Shown here: positions 32,308 through 41,538 of the stretch, one piece after another | Position numbering within the stretch: the first letter of the stretch is position 1 | How the letters are laid out: every line of letters starts with the position of its first letter | From: Candidatus Aegiribacteria sp. | Lineage (GTDB): Bacteria; Fermentibacterota; Fermentibacteria; Fermentibacterales; JCC-6 | DNA: 42,888 bases | Reading direction: 5' to 3' | Assembly: GCA_030600545.1 (NCBI GenBank) | Contig: JAUVLV010000020.1 | Span: 1 to 42,888, forward strand | The notes under the pieces: generated by a model | What the model was told of the DNA's origin: nothing | What the model saw: only the letters and a program-made list of their open reading frames with translations | Databases searched by the model: none | Program-made: the position numbers and the translations under genes

Positions 32308-34214
32308 AACCTGCTATTTCAGAGATGATCGAGGATGTTTTCAATGGGAATATTCTGAATTCAGCAATTCCGGAATATTCGGTAAGGCCCCTCCAGGTAA
32401 AATTTGCCAGGGCGGTAGGTTCCGCAATGAATACCGGGGGCATTTATCTCTTCGAAGCCGGTACCGGGATCGGAAAAAGCATAGCTTACATTATTCCCGC
32501 TATCCTTTCCGGCAGAAAGATATTCATATCCACAGCAACGATAACACTGCAGGACCAGCTGGCCAACAAGGATGCCCCGGCTGTGCTTTCGGCACTGGAT
32601 TCCGATGCCAGGATAAGTGTGCTGAAAGGTAGAAACAACTACCTGTGCCTGAGGAAATGGAAATCGGGAAGCCCATCGTTCAAGATAGAGAGCGATTTCG
32701 AAAAATGGGCTAAAACAACGAAAGATGGTGATATATCTTCCTATTCGGAAGAACTTCCATTTTCCGTATGGAGGCATTTCAGATCCGACCATCTTGACTG
32801 TACCGGGTCTTCCTGCAGTTTCAGGGGTTCCTGCTATTTTTTCAGGGCAAGGAATCAGGCCAGGAAATCGGATATCCTGATACTGAACCATCACCTGCTC
32901 ATATCAGGACTTATGGCCGATGAAGTACTTCCAGGAGCGGATGTGCTTGTAATAGATGAGGCCCATCGCCTTGAGGATGCAGCCAGTTCCTGCCTTGGAT
33001 TGTCACTGAATGAAGGTATGCTTCTGCCGATTTTCGACGGAATTGCTTTCAGTGAGTTGGATACGGAGAAAAAGGCTTCTCTGCTGGAAAGAACCAGGCA
33101 GCTTTCCGCAGCGATTGCTGATCTTACCGATGGGGTAAAAGAAACATCCGTTTGGGATCCTGTGGATAACAGTGATGGGCTTTCCGAAGTCCAGAATATT
33201 GCCAGACAGCTTGTTTCCGATGTTGAAACAATTGAGGATATGCTTCCAGTTGTGCAGGCTGCATCTGCTGTTGTGCTTATTACCGGTGGATTTCTTGATA
33301 TAAGTACCGAGGAGTACTGCTGTTTCGTTGAAACAGGTCGGAAACAACATGTTTTAAAGGGTGTTCCACTGGATATCGGACCTGATCTGATCGATACCGT
33401 ATACTCGAGGTTCGATACTACTATTCTGACTTCAGCCACGCTGACCGTAGCCGATGAATTTGATTTCTTCCGCAGCAGGCTCGGGGCATGGGATGCCCTT
33501 TCAAAGAGTTTTGGAAGTCCTTTTGATTACTCATCGCAGGCTATCCTGTCGATACCTGACAATCTTCCCCATCACAATTCACATGAAGATCTGGCCATGG
33601 CCGCATGGCGATGGGGCAAAAGACTTGCAGAGCAGCTGAACGGAAGAACTCTCATGTTGTTCACCAGTTACAGGAATCTGAAGCTGGTGAAACAGATAGC
33701 TGAAAAGGAGCTTCATCCCGACATCAGGCTTTTTGTCCAGGGTGAGATGTCAAGAAACGGTATACTCAGGAATTTCAGGGAATCCAGCAGTGCGATTATT
33801 CTTGGTACTTCCTCATTCTGGGAAGGTGTTGACCTTCCCGGCAGCATGCTTCAGGCAGTTGTTATTGACAGGCTTCCCTTTGCCTCTCCAGGACATCCGC
33901 TTATAAGGGCAAGAATGGATCTGATCGAAAAACAGGGTGGAAGCTCCTTCGGACAGTATTCCCTGCCCCTGGCTGCGGTGCGCCTCAGACAGGGGGTGGG
34001 CAGGTTGATCAGATCGCTTGATGACACGGGAGTCGTAATGATCATGGATAGAAGAATTCTTACCAAGAATTACGGCAACGTATTCCTCCGATCCATTCCG
34101 CCGTTCAGAATGGTCTCAGAGAATCAGGTTATGGATTTTGTAATGGAACACTGTTCCACCTCAGGTGTATCATCAATGAAGGGTGCAAAGGAAAAAAAGG
34201 GTGAGGATAAATGA
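32304..34214 (+). CDS. DinG/XPD-type Fe-S helicase
   Basis: The 636-residue superfamily 2 helicase carries Walker A GTGIGKS (53-59), DEAH box D218-H221 (VIDEAHRLED), and the late motifs FWEGVDLPG and LRQGVGRLIR. The Fe-S cluster cysteines of the XPD/DinG group are present as C115, C166, C171 and C177. These enzymes unwind DNA 5' to 3' and resolve R-loops or damaged forks. The start is TTG inside the recJ stop, with GGAGG 8 nt upstream. dinG is the closest familiar name, but related YoaA-type helicases look the same at this level. Confidence 0.9.
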   Translation: MKPAISEMIEDVFNGNILNSAIPEYSVRPLQVKFARAVGSAMNTGGIYLFEAGTGIGKSIAYIIPAILSGRKIFISTATITLQDQLANKDAPAVLSALDSDARISVLKGRNNYLCLRKWKSGSPSFKIESDFEKWAKTTKDGDISSYSEELPFSVWRHFRSDHLDCTGSSCSFRGSCYFFRARNQARKSDILILNHHLLISGLMADEVLPGADVLVIDEAHRLEDAASSCLGLSLNEGMLLPIFDGIAFSELDTEKKASLLERTRQLSAAIADLTDGVKETSVWDPVDNSDGLSEVQNIARQLVSDVETIEDMLPVVQAASAVVLITGGFLDISTEEYCCFVETGRKQHVLKGVPLDIGPDLIDTVYSRFDTTILTSATLTVADEFDFFRSRLGAWDALSKSFGSPFDYSSQAILSIPDNLPHHNSHEDLAMAAWRWGKRLAEQLNGRTLMLFTSYRNLKLVKQIAEKELHPDIRLFVQGEMSRNGILRNFRESSSAIILGTSSFWEGVDLPGSMLQAVVIDRLPFASPGHPLIRARMDLIEKQGGSSFGQYSLPLAAVRLRQGVGRLIRSLDDTGVVMIMDRRILTKNYGNVFLRSIPPFRMVSENQVMDFVMEHCSTSGVSSMKGAKEKKGEDK

Positions 34215-34252
34215 TTATAATGTATAACGAAATAAAAGGTTCTTGCCTGAAA

Positions 34253-34328
34253 TGTCTAATAGTGCAATATTTGCCATCTACTACTCGAGCTATACTTAAC
34301 AGTGCATTATTTGCATCATATGTCTAAT
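34253..34328. repeat. Short direct repeats before the TPR gene
   Basis: AGTGCAATATTTGC (34261-34274) and AGTGCATTATTTGC (34301-34314) differ by one base and start 40 bp apart, i.e. about four helical turns. Each side is flanked by TGTCTAAT (34253-34260 and 34321-34328). The spacing suggests paired binding sites for one regulator. Confidence 0.5.
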
Positions 34329-34338
34329 GGAGGAAAGA

Positions 34339-35904
34339 ATGATAAGAATAACGTTTGTGATAACATGCCTGATACTCTTGGCCTGTGGCACCGCACTTGC
34401 TTCAGGGGATTCTGAAGCTGCCAGAGTCGGTATAGTGCCCTTCGGCTACAGTGGTTCTGATGCTCGCTGGGTAAGCGAGAAACTATACGATGGTCTTGAG
34501 GATATTTTTGAGGAAAGTCCCGAATTTTCCTTCATTTCCGATGATGATCTTGATGAAGCATTTGAGAATCTGGGTTTTAATCCATCTGACTTCGAATACG
34601 GCGTTCCGCCAGACTTTGTGGCTGATGCCGGTGTTGCACTGGGAGCTGAGATGATAATTTACGGTAACATTGCTCCTGCTGGAGATGAATTTCAGGTTTA
34701 CTGGAATGTGAGTATACCCGCTTCGGGTAACACGATTAACGCTGATCCTGCCATGGTCGCGAAAAACTCCGATCCAGTGAGGGAACTTGCCGAAAGCATG
34801 GTCGCCGAGCTTTCGGAGCTTGTTGGCGGCAGAATCCAGCAGGCACTGGACCAGGCCACGTTCAGTATCCATATGAATAACTGGTCCATGGCTATCATGT
34901 TTTTGAATCAGGCACTTTCGGTTGATCCGACGCTGCTTGAGGCAAGGTTCCAACTTGCAGATATCTACCTTGAAGCGGACGTGGATTCAGTAGACAAAGC
35001 CCTTGAAATGTACGAAGGAATTCTCGCTGAAGATGAAACAAACGCAGATGCATTAACAGGAATCGGAAATGTACATCTTGCACTTGATGATGCCGCCAGC
35101 GCAAAGACTTACTTCGAGAACGCTGTTGATGTTGATCCGGAGAATGCGGATGCTTATCTCGGCTTGGCTGAGGCATATCAGGCACTTGGTGAGCTTGATC
35201 AGGCAATTTCCAGTTTTGAAACAGCACTTGCGGCCAACCCGGATAACCTTTCCATCAAATTCCCGCTTTGTCTTCTCTATTTCCAGACGGAAGAGTATTC
35301 CAAAGCTATACCGTACATGGAGGAAATACTTGCTATAAACAGCAATATGAGTGGCCTCAGACAGCGCCTTATCCAGTCCTATGTAAAAATAGGCGATTAC
35401 GGTAAAGCTGCGGACAACGCTGTTATTTATCTGGAATCGGATTCGGGCAATTCACAGAAGATTCTCTACACTGCACAGATTGAATCCTGGGCAGGCAGAA
35501 CCACCAGTGCTGCCAACAGGCTGGAGTCTCTTATCTCCAGTACCGGAAGCAGAGAAGCTTATATACTTCTTGCGTCTATCTACCGTGACAGCGGACAGCG
35601 GGGCGCAATGCAGGGAGTATTTTCCCGCCTAAGCAGTTCCTATCCCAATGATCCACTTGCCAACTATATGATGGGGGCATTCTACTACCAGAGTGGCTCA
35701 AACAAGGCTCGAATATCGGAACTCGTTTCCGAGAATATTCCAACCTGGCAGGGTGCCATAAACGATCTTAATACCGCAGTATCATACCTGTCGAATGTAA
35801 CCGGATACAGGGCAAGCAGCGCACAGAGCATGATTCAGGCAGCCAACAATTCGATCTCTCTCTGCGAAGAGAAGATCGACAGAGTCGAGAGGTACAGCCA
35901 GTAA
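34339..35904 (+). CDS. Exported TPR-repeat protein with CsgG/TolB-like N-terminal domain
   Basis: The product is 521 residues from the ATG at 34339, which has GGAGG at ideal spacing; the earlier ATG at 34327 lies on that RBS. The N-terminus (ITFVITCLILLACGTALAS) could be a lipoprotein signal (LLAC) or an ordinary signal peptide. Residues 25-150 resemble periplasmic 'VGIVPFGYSG...' domains of the CsgG/FlgO type. Then five or more TPR units follow (EAYQALGELDQAISSFETAL is a textbook example). It probably scaffolds an envelope complex. It stands alone, between the direct repeats above and a terminator below. Confidence 0.82.
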   Translation: MIRITFVITCLILLACGTALASGDSEAARVGIVPFGYSGSDARWVSEKLYDGLEDIFEESPEFSFISDDDLDEAFENLGFNPSDFEYGVPPDFVADAGVALGAEMIIYGNIAPAGDEFQVYWNVSIPASGNTINADPAMVAKNSDPVRELAESMVAELSELVGGRIQQALDQATFSIHMNNWSMAIMFLNQALSVDPTLLEARFQLADIYLEADVDSVDKALEMYEGILAEDETNADALTGIGNVHLALDDAASAKTYFENAVDVDPENADAYLGLAEAYQALGELDQAISSFETALAANPDNLSIKFPLCLLYFQTEEYSKAIPYMEEILAINSNMSGLRQRLIQSYVKIGDYGKAADNAVIYLESDSGNSQKILYTAQIESWAGRTTSAANRLESLISSTGSREAYILLASIYRDSGQRGAMQGVFSRLSSSYPNDPLANYMMGAFYYQSGSNKARISELVSENIPTWQGAINDLNTAVSYLSNVTGYRASSAQSMIQAANNSISLCEEKIDRVERYSQ

Positions 35905-35931
35905 GAACATTCTGAGCGATCTATAAGCTAT

Positions 35932-35967
35932 CGCCGGTATGGTTACGCCCAGCCGGCGGTTTCTTTT
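35932..35967 (+). terminator. Terminator after the TPR gene
   Basis: CGCCGG at 35932-35937 pairs with CCGGCG at 35953-35958, followed by GTTTCTTTT. The loop is long (15 nt), so strength is uncertain. Confidence 0.6.
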
Positions 35968-35999
35968 CCATTCGCTTACATTTAACTGAAATCATGATA

Positions 36000-37583
36000 T
36001 CAGGTTATGTAATTTGAGAAAGCTGTTCTATCCTTTTGTACGGATATGTTTTCAAGTATCTCAACGATGTCCGGATCGTAGATGAGTCCTGCTCTTCTTT
36101 TAAGCTCGAGGATTGCGTTGTCAAGTGACTGGTTGGAGAGATTTGCAGCGAAATTACTTGAGACTGATAAAATTCTTGAAATGGCAGGGATTGATTTCCC
36201 ACGCAGATTATCAGGTTTTCCAGAACCATCGTAATTCTCGGTCAGATGTCTTATTCCTTCGACGACTTCAGGGGGCAATTGAAACTGGATTCTGACGGGA
36301 TCGGATGAGAAAGCTTCATGCCAGTCTTCCTCCGCCTTTTCCAGAATTGCAGCCGTTAGATGAAGCATGGCCGCCATTTCAATATCTTCCAGGATATTGC
36401 TTGGCATGCCCATTTCCCGTCCTATTTCCTTCGCTATATTCGCAACGATCTTACTATATCCAGTCTGCCTGCTATCTGACATATCAAGTGAGTATACCAT
36501 CGCCTCAAGACATTTCCAGCCACTTTTGAACACACTGTCCCGAAGTTCGAGATTTTTCAGCACCGTCTCGGTCTGCAGTATGAAGATTTCAATACGTTCT
36601 TTATCCAGCGACGTCTTTGGTGAAGGCCAGACTTCCAGGATGAGACCTTCCTTTCCCTTTCGAGACAAGGGGGCTGTTCTGGTGGTTTCAAAGCCGGTGG
36701 GGTATATCAGAGAGATGTTATTCCATGTAACTCTGACAGCTTCCGGTTCGGATGCTTGATACCAGAAATTTGCAAGGATTCTCAGAGCTTCGATTGGAGT
36801 GTCCAAACTGGTGAGAATTTCCGAATGCTTGCCCAGTTCTTTCTCAAGAAATCTGGTTCTTGATTGGGAAAATCTTGCTTTGTCCAGAAGTATTGACAGC
36901 CCTGTCTGAATAACAAGTATGGTAACAACCCCTGCTATAAGATTCCATTCCCACACATTTGAGTAAAGTTCTTCAGTCTGTAATGCGGCAGGAAGGAGAA
37001 AGAGGACGAAGAATCCGGGATAGATAACTGATTTAACATATTTTATGAAAGCCTGTTTCAGACCTTTGAGTCCAAAGGTTTCGATCAGGAATCTGAAGAG
37101 TTGATTCAGAAACACCGCTATCAGTACTGCGCCTGAGAGTGCTGCTGCAGTCAGATATTCGTTTTCAAATATCCTATCGCGGAATTGGTAAAATATGAGA
37201 GTTGTAATTCTTAATGACAGAAGACAGATCAATGTGGTTTTCAATGAATGGAGAAAACAGTTTCTGGATGTTTCCCCAATTCTAACTGTATGAATGAGCA
37301 TACCCATGAAAACAGATATGACGAAGCCCGTTTCCTGTAGAACCGTATATCCTGTAACTGCTATGTATCCCTGAAAAACAGGGAACAGAGTTACGGGATA
37401 TCCCGTTGTTTTTTGGCTCTGTATCCCTGTCGTGTATATAATCCCGATCCATATGCAGGACAGCATGAAGTATTCATTGACACCCGGATGCAGAACATAA
37501 TAAACCGGTACCCACATGATAAGCAGAAGCACTGCGGCTCCGGTGAAAAGCGTCAATCCGCTGCTGGTATCGTTTGATGTCAT
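36000..37583 (-). CDS. Membrane protein with degenerate HD-GYP domain
   Basis: The 527-residue product has eight or so N-terminal membrane segments, a GAF-like middle, and a C-terminal HD-GYP-type domain that has lost its catalytic residues. HDIGK of active enzymes is HLTAA here (H408, then L for D). HHERLDGNGYPDG is HLTENYDGSGKPD, and VADTYD is VSSNFA. It therefore cannot hydrolyse cyclic di-GMP by the known mechanism and may act as a sensor or partner. It overlaps the intact HD-GYP gene by 4 nt (ATGA), is of near-equal length and has the key His at the same residue number, so the two are a tandem duplication. Confidence 0.85.
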   Translation of the reverse strand: MTSNDTSSGLTLFTGAAVLLLIMWVPVYYVLHPGVNEYFMLSCIWIGIIYTTGIQSQKTTGYPVTLFPVFQGYIAVTGYTVLQETGFVISVFMGMLIHTVRIGETSRNCFLHSLKTTLICLLSLRITTLIFYQFRDRIFENEYLTAAALSGAVLIAVFLNQLFRFLIETFGLKGLKQAFIKYVKSVIYPGFFVLFLLPAALQTEELYSNVWEWNLIAGVVTILVIQTGLSILLDKARFSQSRTRFLEKELGKHSEILTSLDTPIEALRILANFWYQASEPEAVRVTWNNISLIYPTGFETTRTAPLSRKGKEGLILEVWPSPKTSLDKERIEIFILQTETVLKNLELRDSVFKSGWKCLEAMVYSLDMSDSRQTGYSKIVANIAKEIGREMGMPSNILEDIEMAAMLHLTAAILEKAEEDWHEAFSSDPVRIQFQLPPEVVEGIRHLTENYDGSGKPDNLRGKSIPAISRILSVSSNFAANLSNQSLDNAILELKRRAGLIYDPDIVEILENISVQKDRTAFSNYIT

Positions 37584-39208
37584 GACATGCTCATTTTTTC
37601 GTCTGAGAGTATCGATTCAAGTGCACTGACGATCCTTGAATCGAATTTACTGCCCCTTTCTGCTCTTATCGCCTCGAGTGCGTTTTCGCATCCGGATATT
37701 GAATGGTATGATCTATTGCTTGTAATAGCGTCATACGTATCGGCTACTGCAACAATTCTTGCCATGAAAGGAATGTCTCCATTACGCAGGCCATCTGGAT
37801 ATCCATTTCCATCGAGTCTTTCATGATGGCTTCTGATTATTTTTGCCACTTCTTCGTAACCTGATAATCCCGAGACTATTCTCGCACCTTCTTCGGGATG
37901 AGCCTCCATGATTTCCCGTTCTTTATTTGTTAGCAGGCCTCTCTTTGTGAGAATTGCTGCCGGTATTGCCAGTTTTCCAATGTCGTGGAGTATTGCTGCG
38001 ACCCGCAGAGTTTGAATCTTCTCAGGGGAAAGGTGCAGATACCTGCCGAGTGAGTATGATAGACTGGCAACTCTCAACGAATGACCATGTGTATAATTGT
38101 CTTTGGAATCAGCAAGCCGCGCAAGCATAACCGCGGCAGCCAGAAATGATCTTTCGCTTCGCAGTGAATGTCCTACTGCTTCCCAGGTATGAAGCAGCAG
38201 AAGTACAAGGTTTTCGAGGAGGTTGAACGGCATCTTCTGGAGAATCTCTTTTTCAGGGCCGGAAAGCACAATTATCAGATCTTTTCTGTCCGTTAATCCC
38301 AGAGCTGTTCCCTTGATGTTCTTCACTGTAAAGTTCCCGGTAAACTGGCATTTACCAGGTATGGTACTCAGAACATCGTCTTTCTTACAACCGGTCTGTT
38401 CATCCGAGCTCCATAAAACCCAGTCAAAGGCTCCGGTCGATTTTGTGAGCGCTCGAATGCGACTGCTTGGATACCTGAACAGGTTATCCTGTAGTATGCG
38501 AAGAAACTCTTCATAGGAAGATGAATTCATCAGGCGCGTGGCCAATCTGTCCTGCTGGCTGATCTCCCTGATTCTCTGTGTATTCCACTGATTCTTCCTG
38601 CCGATAGATCTTCCGATGAAAGAGAAACCGGTCAATCCAACTAATGCCAGTGCGGCTCCGAAGATATGGGTATGGATAACCATGATAAGAGTCATGAGTG
38701 AGAGAGGGATGGCAGCTATATACGAAATCAGTATCCGTCCAGACAGTTTGCTGTAATCTGAACCTTTCAGCGAGAATATTATGCTGATGATGATATCCAT
38801 TAAAATAATAACCGGTAAAACAAAGATGATCATGATCTGGTCAGATATTCCGGGTCGAAGTCTCTGGTATACGGCAGGACCGAATTCAAGCAGTAGAACC
38901 ATAAGAACTGCGGAGGTAACGTACCGCCAGAATTTTCTATCTGATACATTTCTTCGAAGAACAGCACCTGCGATAACGGAAGCAAGAGCAAAATAAACAG
39001 TCGGATTATGCGGCCAGAGAAAGAAGAGGGCTAGAATAAAGACTCTATTCAGTGAAAATTCGAAGGAAGATGAGGACAGCATCGGAAATCCTCCGGTCAC
39101 AGCACTGCCGAGGGCCATTATTGCAAGAAAGATCATGGAATCCTGCCCGATTCCAATTACTGTTTCAAAGCTGCTGTTGCCTATTATTTCGGATATCTGC
39201 ACGATCAT
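37580..39208 (-). CDS. Membrane-anchored HD-GYP phosphodiesterase
   Basis: The 542-residue product has an N-terminal block of about eight hydrophobic segments, a GAF-like middle around residues 215-340, and a C-terminal HD-GYP domain. Catalytic and metal motifs are complete: HDIGK with H408/D409, EAHPEEG, HHERLDGNGYPDGL and VADTYDAITS. HD-GYP domains hydrolyse cyclic di-GMP, and some hydrolyse other cyclic dinucleotides. The membrane part probably senses an envelope signal. The ATG shares one base with the stop of the CAP-domain gene upstream, and the end overlaps the degenerate partner downstream. Confidence 0.92.
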   Translation of the reverse strand: MIVQISEIIGNSSFETVIGIGQDSMIFLAIMALGSAVTGGFPMLSSSSFEFSLNRVFILALFFLWPHNPTVYFALASVIAGAVLRRNVSDRKFWRYVTSAVLMVLLLEFGPAVYQRLRPGISDQIMIIFVLPVIILMDIIISIIFSLKGSDYSKLSGRILISYIAAIPLSLMTLIMVIHTHIFGAALALVGLTGFSFIGRSIGRKNQWNTQRIREISQQDRLATRLMNSSSYEEFLRILQDNLFRYPSSRIRALTKSTGAFDWVLWSSDEQTGCKKDDVLSTIPGKCQFTGNFTVKNIKGTALGLTDRKDLIIVLSGPEKEILQKMPFNLLENLVLLLLHTWEAVGHSLRSERSFLAAAVMLARLADSKDNYTHGHSLRVASLSYSLGRYLHLSPEKIQTLRVAAILHDIGKLAIPAAILTKRGLLTNKEREIMEAHPEEGARIVSGLSGYEEVAKIIRSHHERLDGNGYPDGLRNGDIPFMARIVAVADTYDAITSNRSYHSISGCENALEAIRAERGSKFDSRIVSALESILSDEKMSMS

Positions 39209-40242
39209 TATTTATCCACTCCCGACGCGAATACCTGGACCAGAACCAGCTGCCATTCGTATTCAGAGGAATCTACGGCTCCCGATATTCCAACATGTGT
39301 ATAAGCTTCAGACATGCAGGTCTGAAGATGGAACGGGCTTATAAGAATCATTGACCAGGCCTCCTGGTATCCTCTTCCTCTTCCGATATTCTCACCGTAT
39401 ACCGATATGCTCTGTGGAAGAATTTCGGGCAGGCTGCTGGTATTCAGACCGAAATGTGAAAACGATCCGGAAAACGCAAGGTCTTTCGCTCTTATAGAGG
39501 CAAGACTGTCAAGTATTTCGCTGGGTTCCAGAGCCTGTATTCCTCTGCTATGTCTTATACTGTTAAGTTCATGAAATACTTCCAATGGACTATCGGCCTC
39601 GGAACCAGCTATTCCTATGATGCCGTTGAATACGTCTGCGGCTGTTCCACCTGCAATAATGGGAAAGAGAAGCTCAATGGACGGTCCTGAAGCAGTCTGC
39701 TGCATCACCTCTACCCAGTACACTCCTACTGTTGGAGTATCGAATGAGAATCGACCTGCTGAATCGGGGAAGATCTCAAAAACATCGAGATCTGGTGAGC
39801 AGACAGCTGTCTGAGGGTTACTCAGGAATTCGTATCCATCAATGTTAAAGAACACTTGAAAGCCAGCTGCAACTGCTGGCTGCAGATTAGAAGGCAGACA
39901 GATGTGCTGGGGAGCTGTAACCAGAACCATATCTCCATCGGAAGTCCAGGGGGCAGCTCCGTAATACCTGCATTTTTCCGAAGTATCCGCAAGTAAAGAT
40001 GCCAGTTCATCACTGTCCCCCGGAAGCAGCCTTACACCGGAAAGAAGCCCGAACCAGTTATTAGAAGCAGCCAGGATGGGAAATCTTCCCGCTGAAGGAA
40101 TATATCCCAGAAATGATATGTCAGAGGCAAGGCTGTCCAGCTGCGGGATGCGTTGTGGAGATATATTCGCCTCAACCCTCACCGGACAGAGGAATATTGA
40201 TATCAAAACTGCTGAGTAAAAACAAATTTTCATATATTTCAT
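39208..40242 (-). CDS. Exported CAP-domain (SCP/PR1-like) protein
   Basis: I start at ATG 40242, giving the signal peptide KYMKICFYSAVLISIFLCPVRVEA; longer versions run into the gene on the other strand. The C-terminal 120 residues are a CAP domain: EVFHELNSIRHSRGIQALEP, SFSHFG, ISVYGENIGRG, and the final strand WQLVLVQVFA. The N-terminal 190 residues are unique and beta-rich. CAP proteins are secreted and have varied roles. Direct translational coupling to a c-di-GMP phosphodiesterase gene is notable and suggests that the exported protein may be the signal or ligand of the membrane sensor. Confidence 0.82.
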   Translation of the reverse strand: MKYMKICFYSAVLISIFLCPVRVEANISPQRIPQLDSLASDISFLGYIPSAGRFPILAASNNWFGLLSGVRLLPGDSDELASLLADTSEKCRYYGAAPWTSDGDMVLVTAPQHICLPSNLQPAVAAGFQVFFNIDGYEFLSNPQTAVCSPDLDVFEIFPDSAGRFSFDTPTVGVYWVEVMQQTASGPSIELLFPIIAGGTAADVFNGIIGIAGSEADSPLEVFHELNSIRHSRGIQALEPSEILDSLASIRAKDLAFSGSFSHFGLNTSSLPEILPQSISVYGENIGRGRGYQEAWSMILISPFHLQTCMSEAYTHVGISGAVDSSEYEWQLVLVQVFASGVDK

Positions 40243-40290
40243 TATACTTGAAAATACTCCTTGACAAAAGAAAGAAAAGAGGGCTTGAAT

Positions 40291-41538
40291 TTGAGAATTC
40301 TTCTGGTACAGTCCCCCACAGGCCGTCCCGAGGTTCCGATATTTCCCATCGGTCTGGCCTTTATTGCCGGGCAGCTTTCGCGTCACGAGATCAGTGGATT
40401 AGATCTAAGCCTGAACAATGAATACAAAACGACGCTGCAGGAAGAAATTCGTACCTTCAACCCCGATATTGTAGCGATATCTCTGAGGAATATTGATGAC
40501 AGTTCGTATCCTGTCACCTACTCTTATATCAAACCTTTCACTGAAATAATGAAGGTACTGGAATCCTGGGAAGGAACTGTAATTGCCGGAGGCACCGGAT
40601 TCTCGATATATCCTGAATTGATAATGGACCAGTATCCCAGAATCGATTACGGAATACCCGGTGAGGGGGAGATAGTGTTCCCTGAACTGGTCGATCATAT
40701 CGAAAAGGGTACAGCAATAGAAGGATGGAGCGGCGGAAGGATACTGCCCTGGAAACAGACGGATCTCAGCGAACTGTCACCTCCGGATTACAGATTCATT
40801 GACATATCCCGTTATTGCCTTCCCGACGCAATAGGTGTACAGAGCAGAAGAGGCTGTGCATTCAGATGCACTTATTGCACGTACAGCTATCTGAGCGGGT
40901 CCCGTTTCAGAGAGAGACCTGTAGACCGGGTTGTAAAAGATATCAGTGAACTTGCGAGTCTCGGAGTATCTCGATTTCAGTTCGTTGATTCTATTTTTAA
41001 TGTTCCGGAAGACTACTTTGAAGAACTGCTTGCAGCCCTTGAGGAAGCTGACTGTAAGCTGTCCTGGAGTGCCTGGATCGATGAGAACGTAACACGGAAA
41101 CAACTGGAGAAAATGAAAAATGCCGGTGCTGTAAAGGTTGACTTTTCTCCGGACGCCATAACAGATAAGGGCCTGAAAAGGCTTGGAAAGAGGATGAGAG
41201 CTGCGGATCTTCTGCCTGCTGTCAGATCCGCGAGGGAAGTAGGGCTTCAGGTTGGTGTTAATTTCTTCAATGGCAATCCCGGTGAGGGATTCTGGGCTTT
41301 CCTTAAAAAAATATGGTTCATGCTCAAAGTAAGACTTACACTTGGATGGAAGTCGACATTTGTGAATATCGGTACGATAAGAGTATACGCGCATTCTCCA
41401 CTTGCGGGATATATGAAACAAAAAGGCCAGGTAGACGAAGACTGCACCTTTTTCGAACCGGTATTCTACAAGATATGTGGCCCCGGAGACTGGCTTTACA
41501 GACTTTTCCAGAGGATACGAAGGCTGAGACATGGATGA
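40291..41538 (+). CDS. Radical SAM protein with N-terminal B12-binding-like domain
   Basis: I take TTG 40291 (RILLVQSPTGRPEVPIFPIG), with GAGGG 7 nt upstream; TTG 40261 would add ten unlikely residues. The 415-residue product has a cobalamin-binding-like Rossmann domain (to about residue 130, without the DxHxxG motif) and a radical SAM core with C189, C193 and C196 (RGCAFRCTYCTYSYLSG). The pattern PPDYRFIDISRYCLP before the cluster is typical of BchE-like B12-radical SAM enzymes. Substrate unknown. It overlaps aroE by 8 nt. It diverges from the CAP-domain gene with only about 50 bp between starts. Confidence 0.83.
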   Translation: MRILLVQSPTGRPEVPIFPIGLAFIAGQLSRHEISGLDLSLNNEYKTTLQEEIRTFNPDIVAISLRNIDDSSYPVTYSYIKPFTEIMKVLESWEGTVIAGGTGFSIYPELIMDQYPRIDYGIPGEGEIVFPELVDHIEKGTAIEGWSGGRILPWKQTDLSELSPPDYRFIDISRYCLPDAIGVQSRRGCAFRCTYCTYSYLSGSRFRERPVDRVVKDISELASLGVSRFQFVDSIFNVPEDYFEELLAALEEADCKLSWSAWIDENVTRKQLEKMKNAGAVKVDFSPDAITDKGLKRLGKRMRAADLLPAVRSAREVGLQVGVNFFNGNPGEGFWAFLKKIWFMLKVRLTLGWKSTFVNIGTIRVYAHSPLAGYMKQKGQVDEDCTFFEPVFYKICGPGDWLYRLFQRIRRLRHG

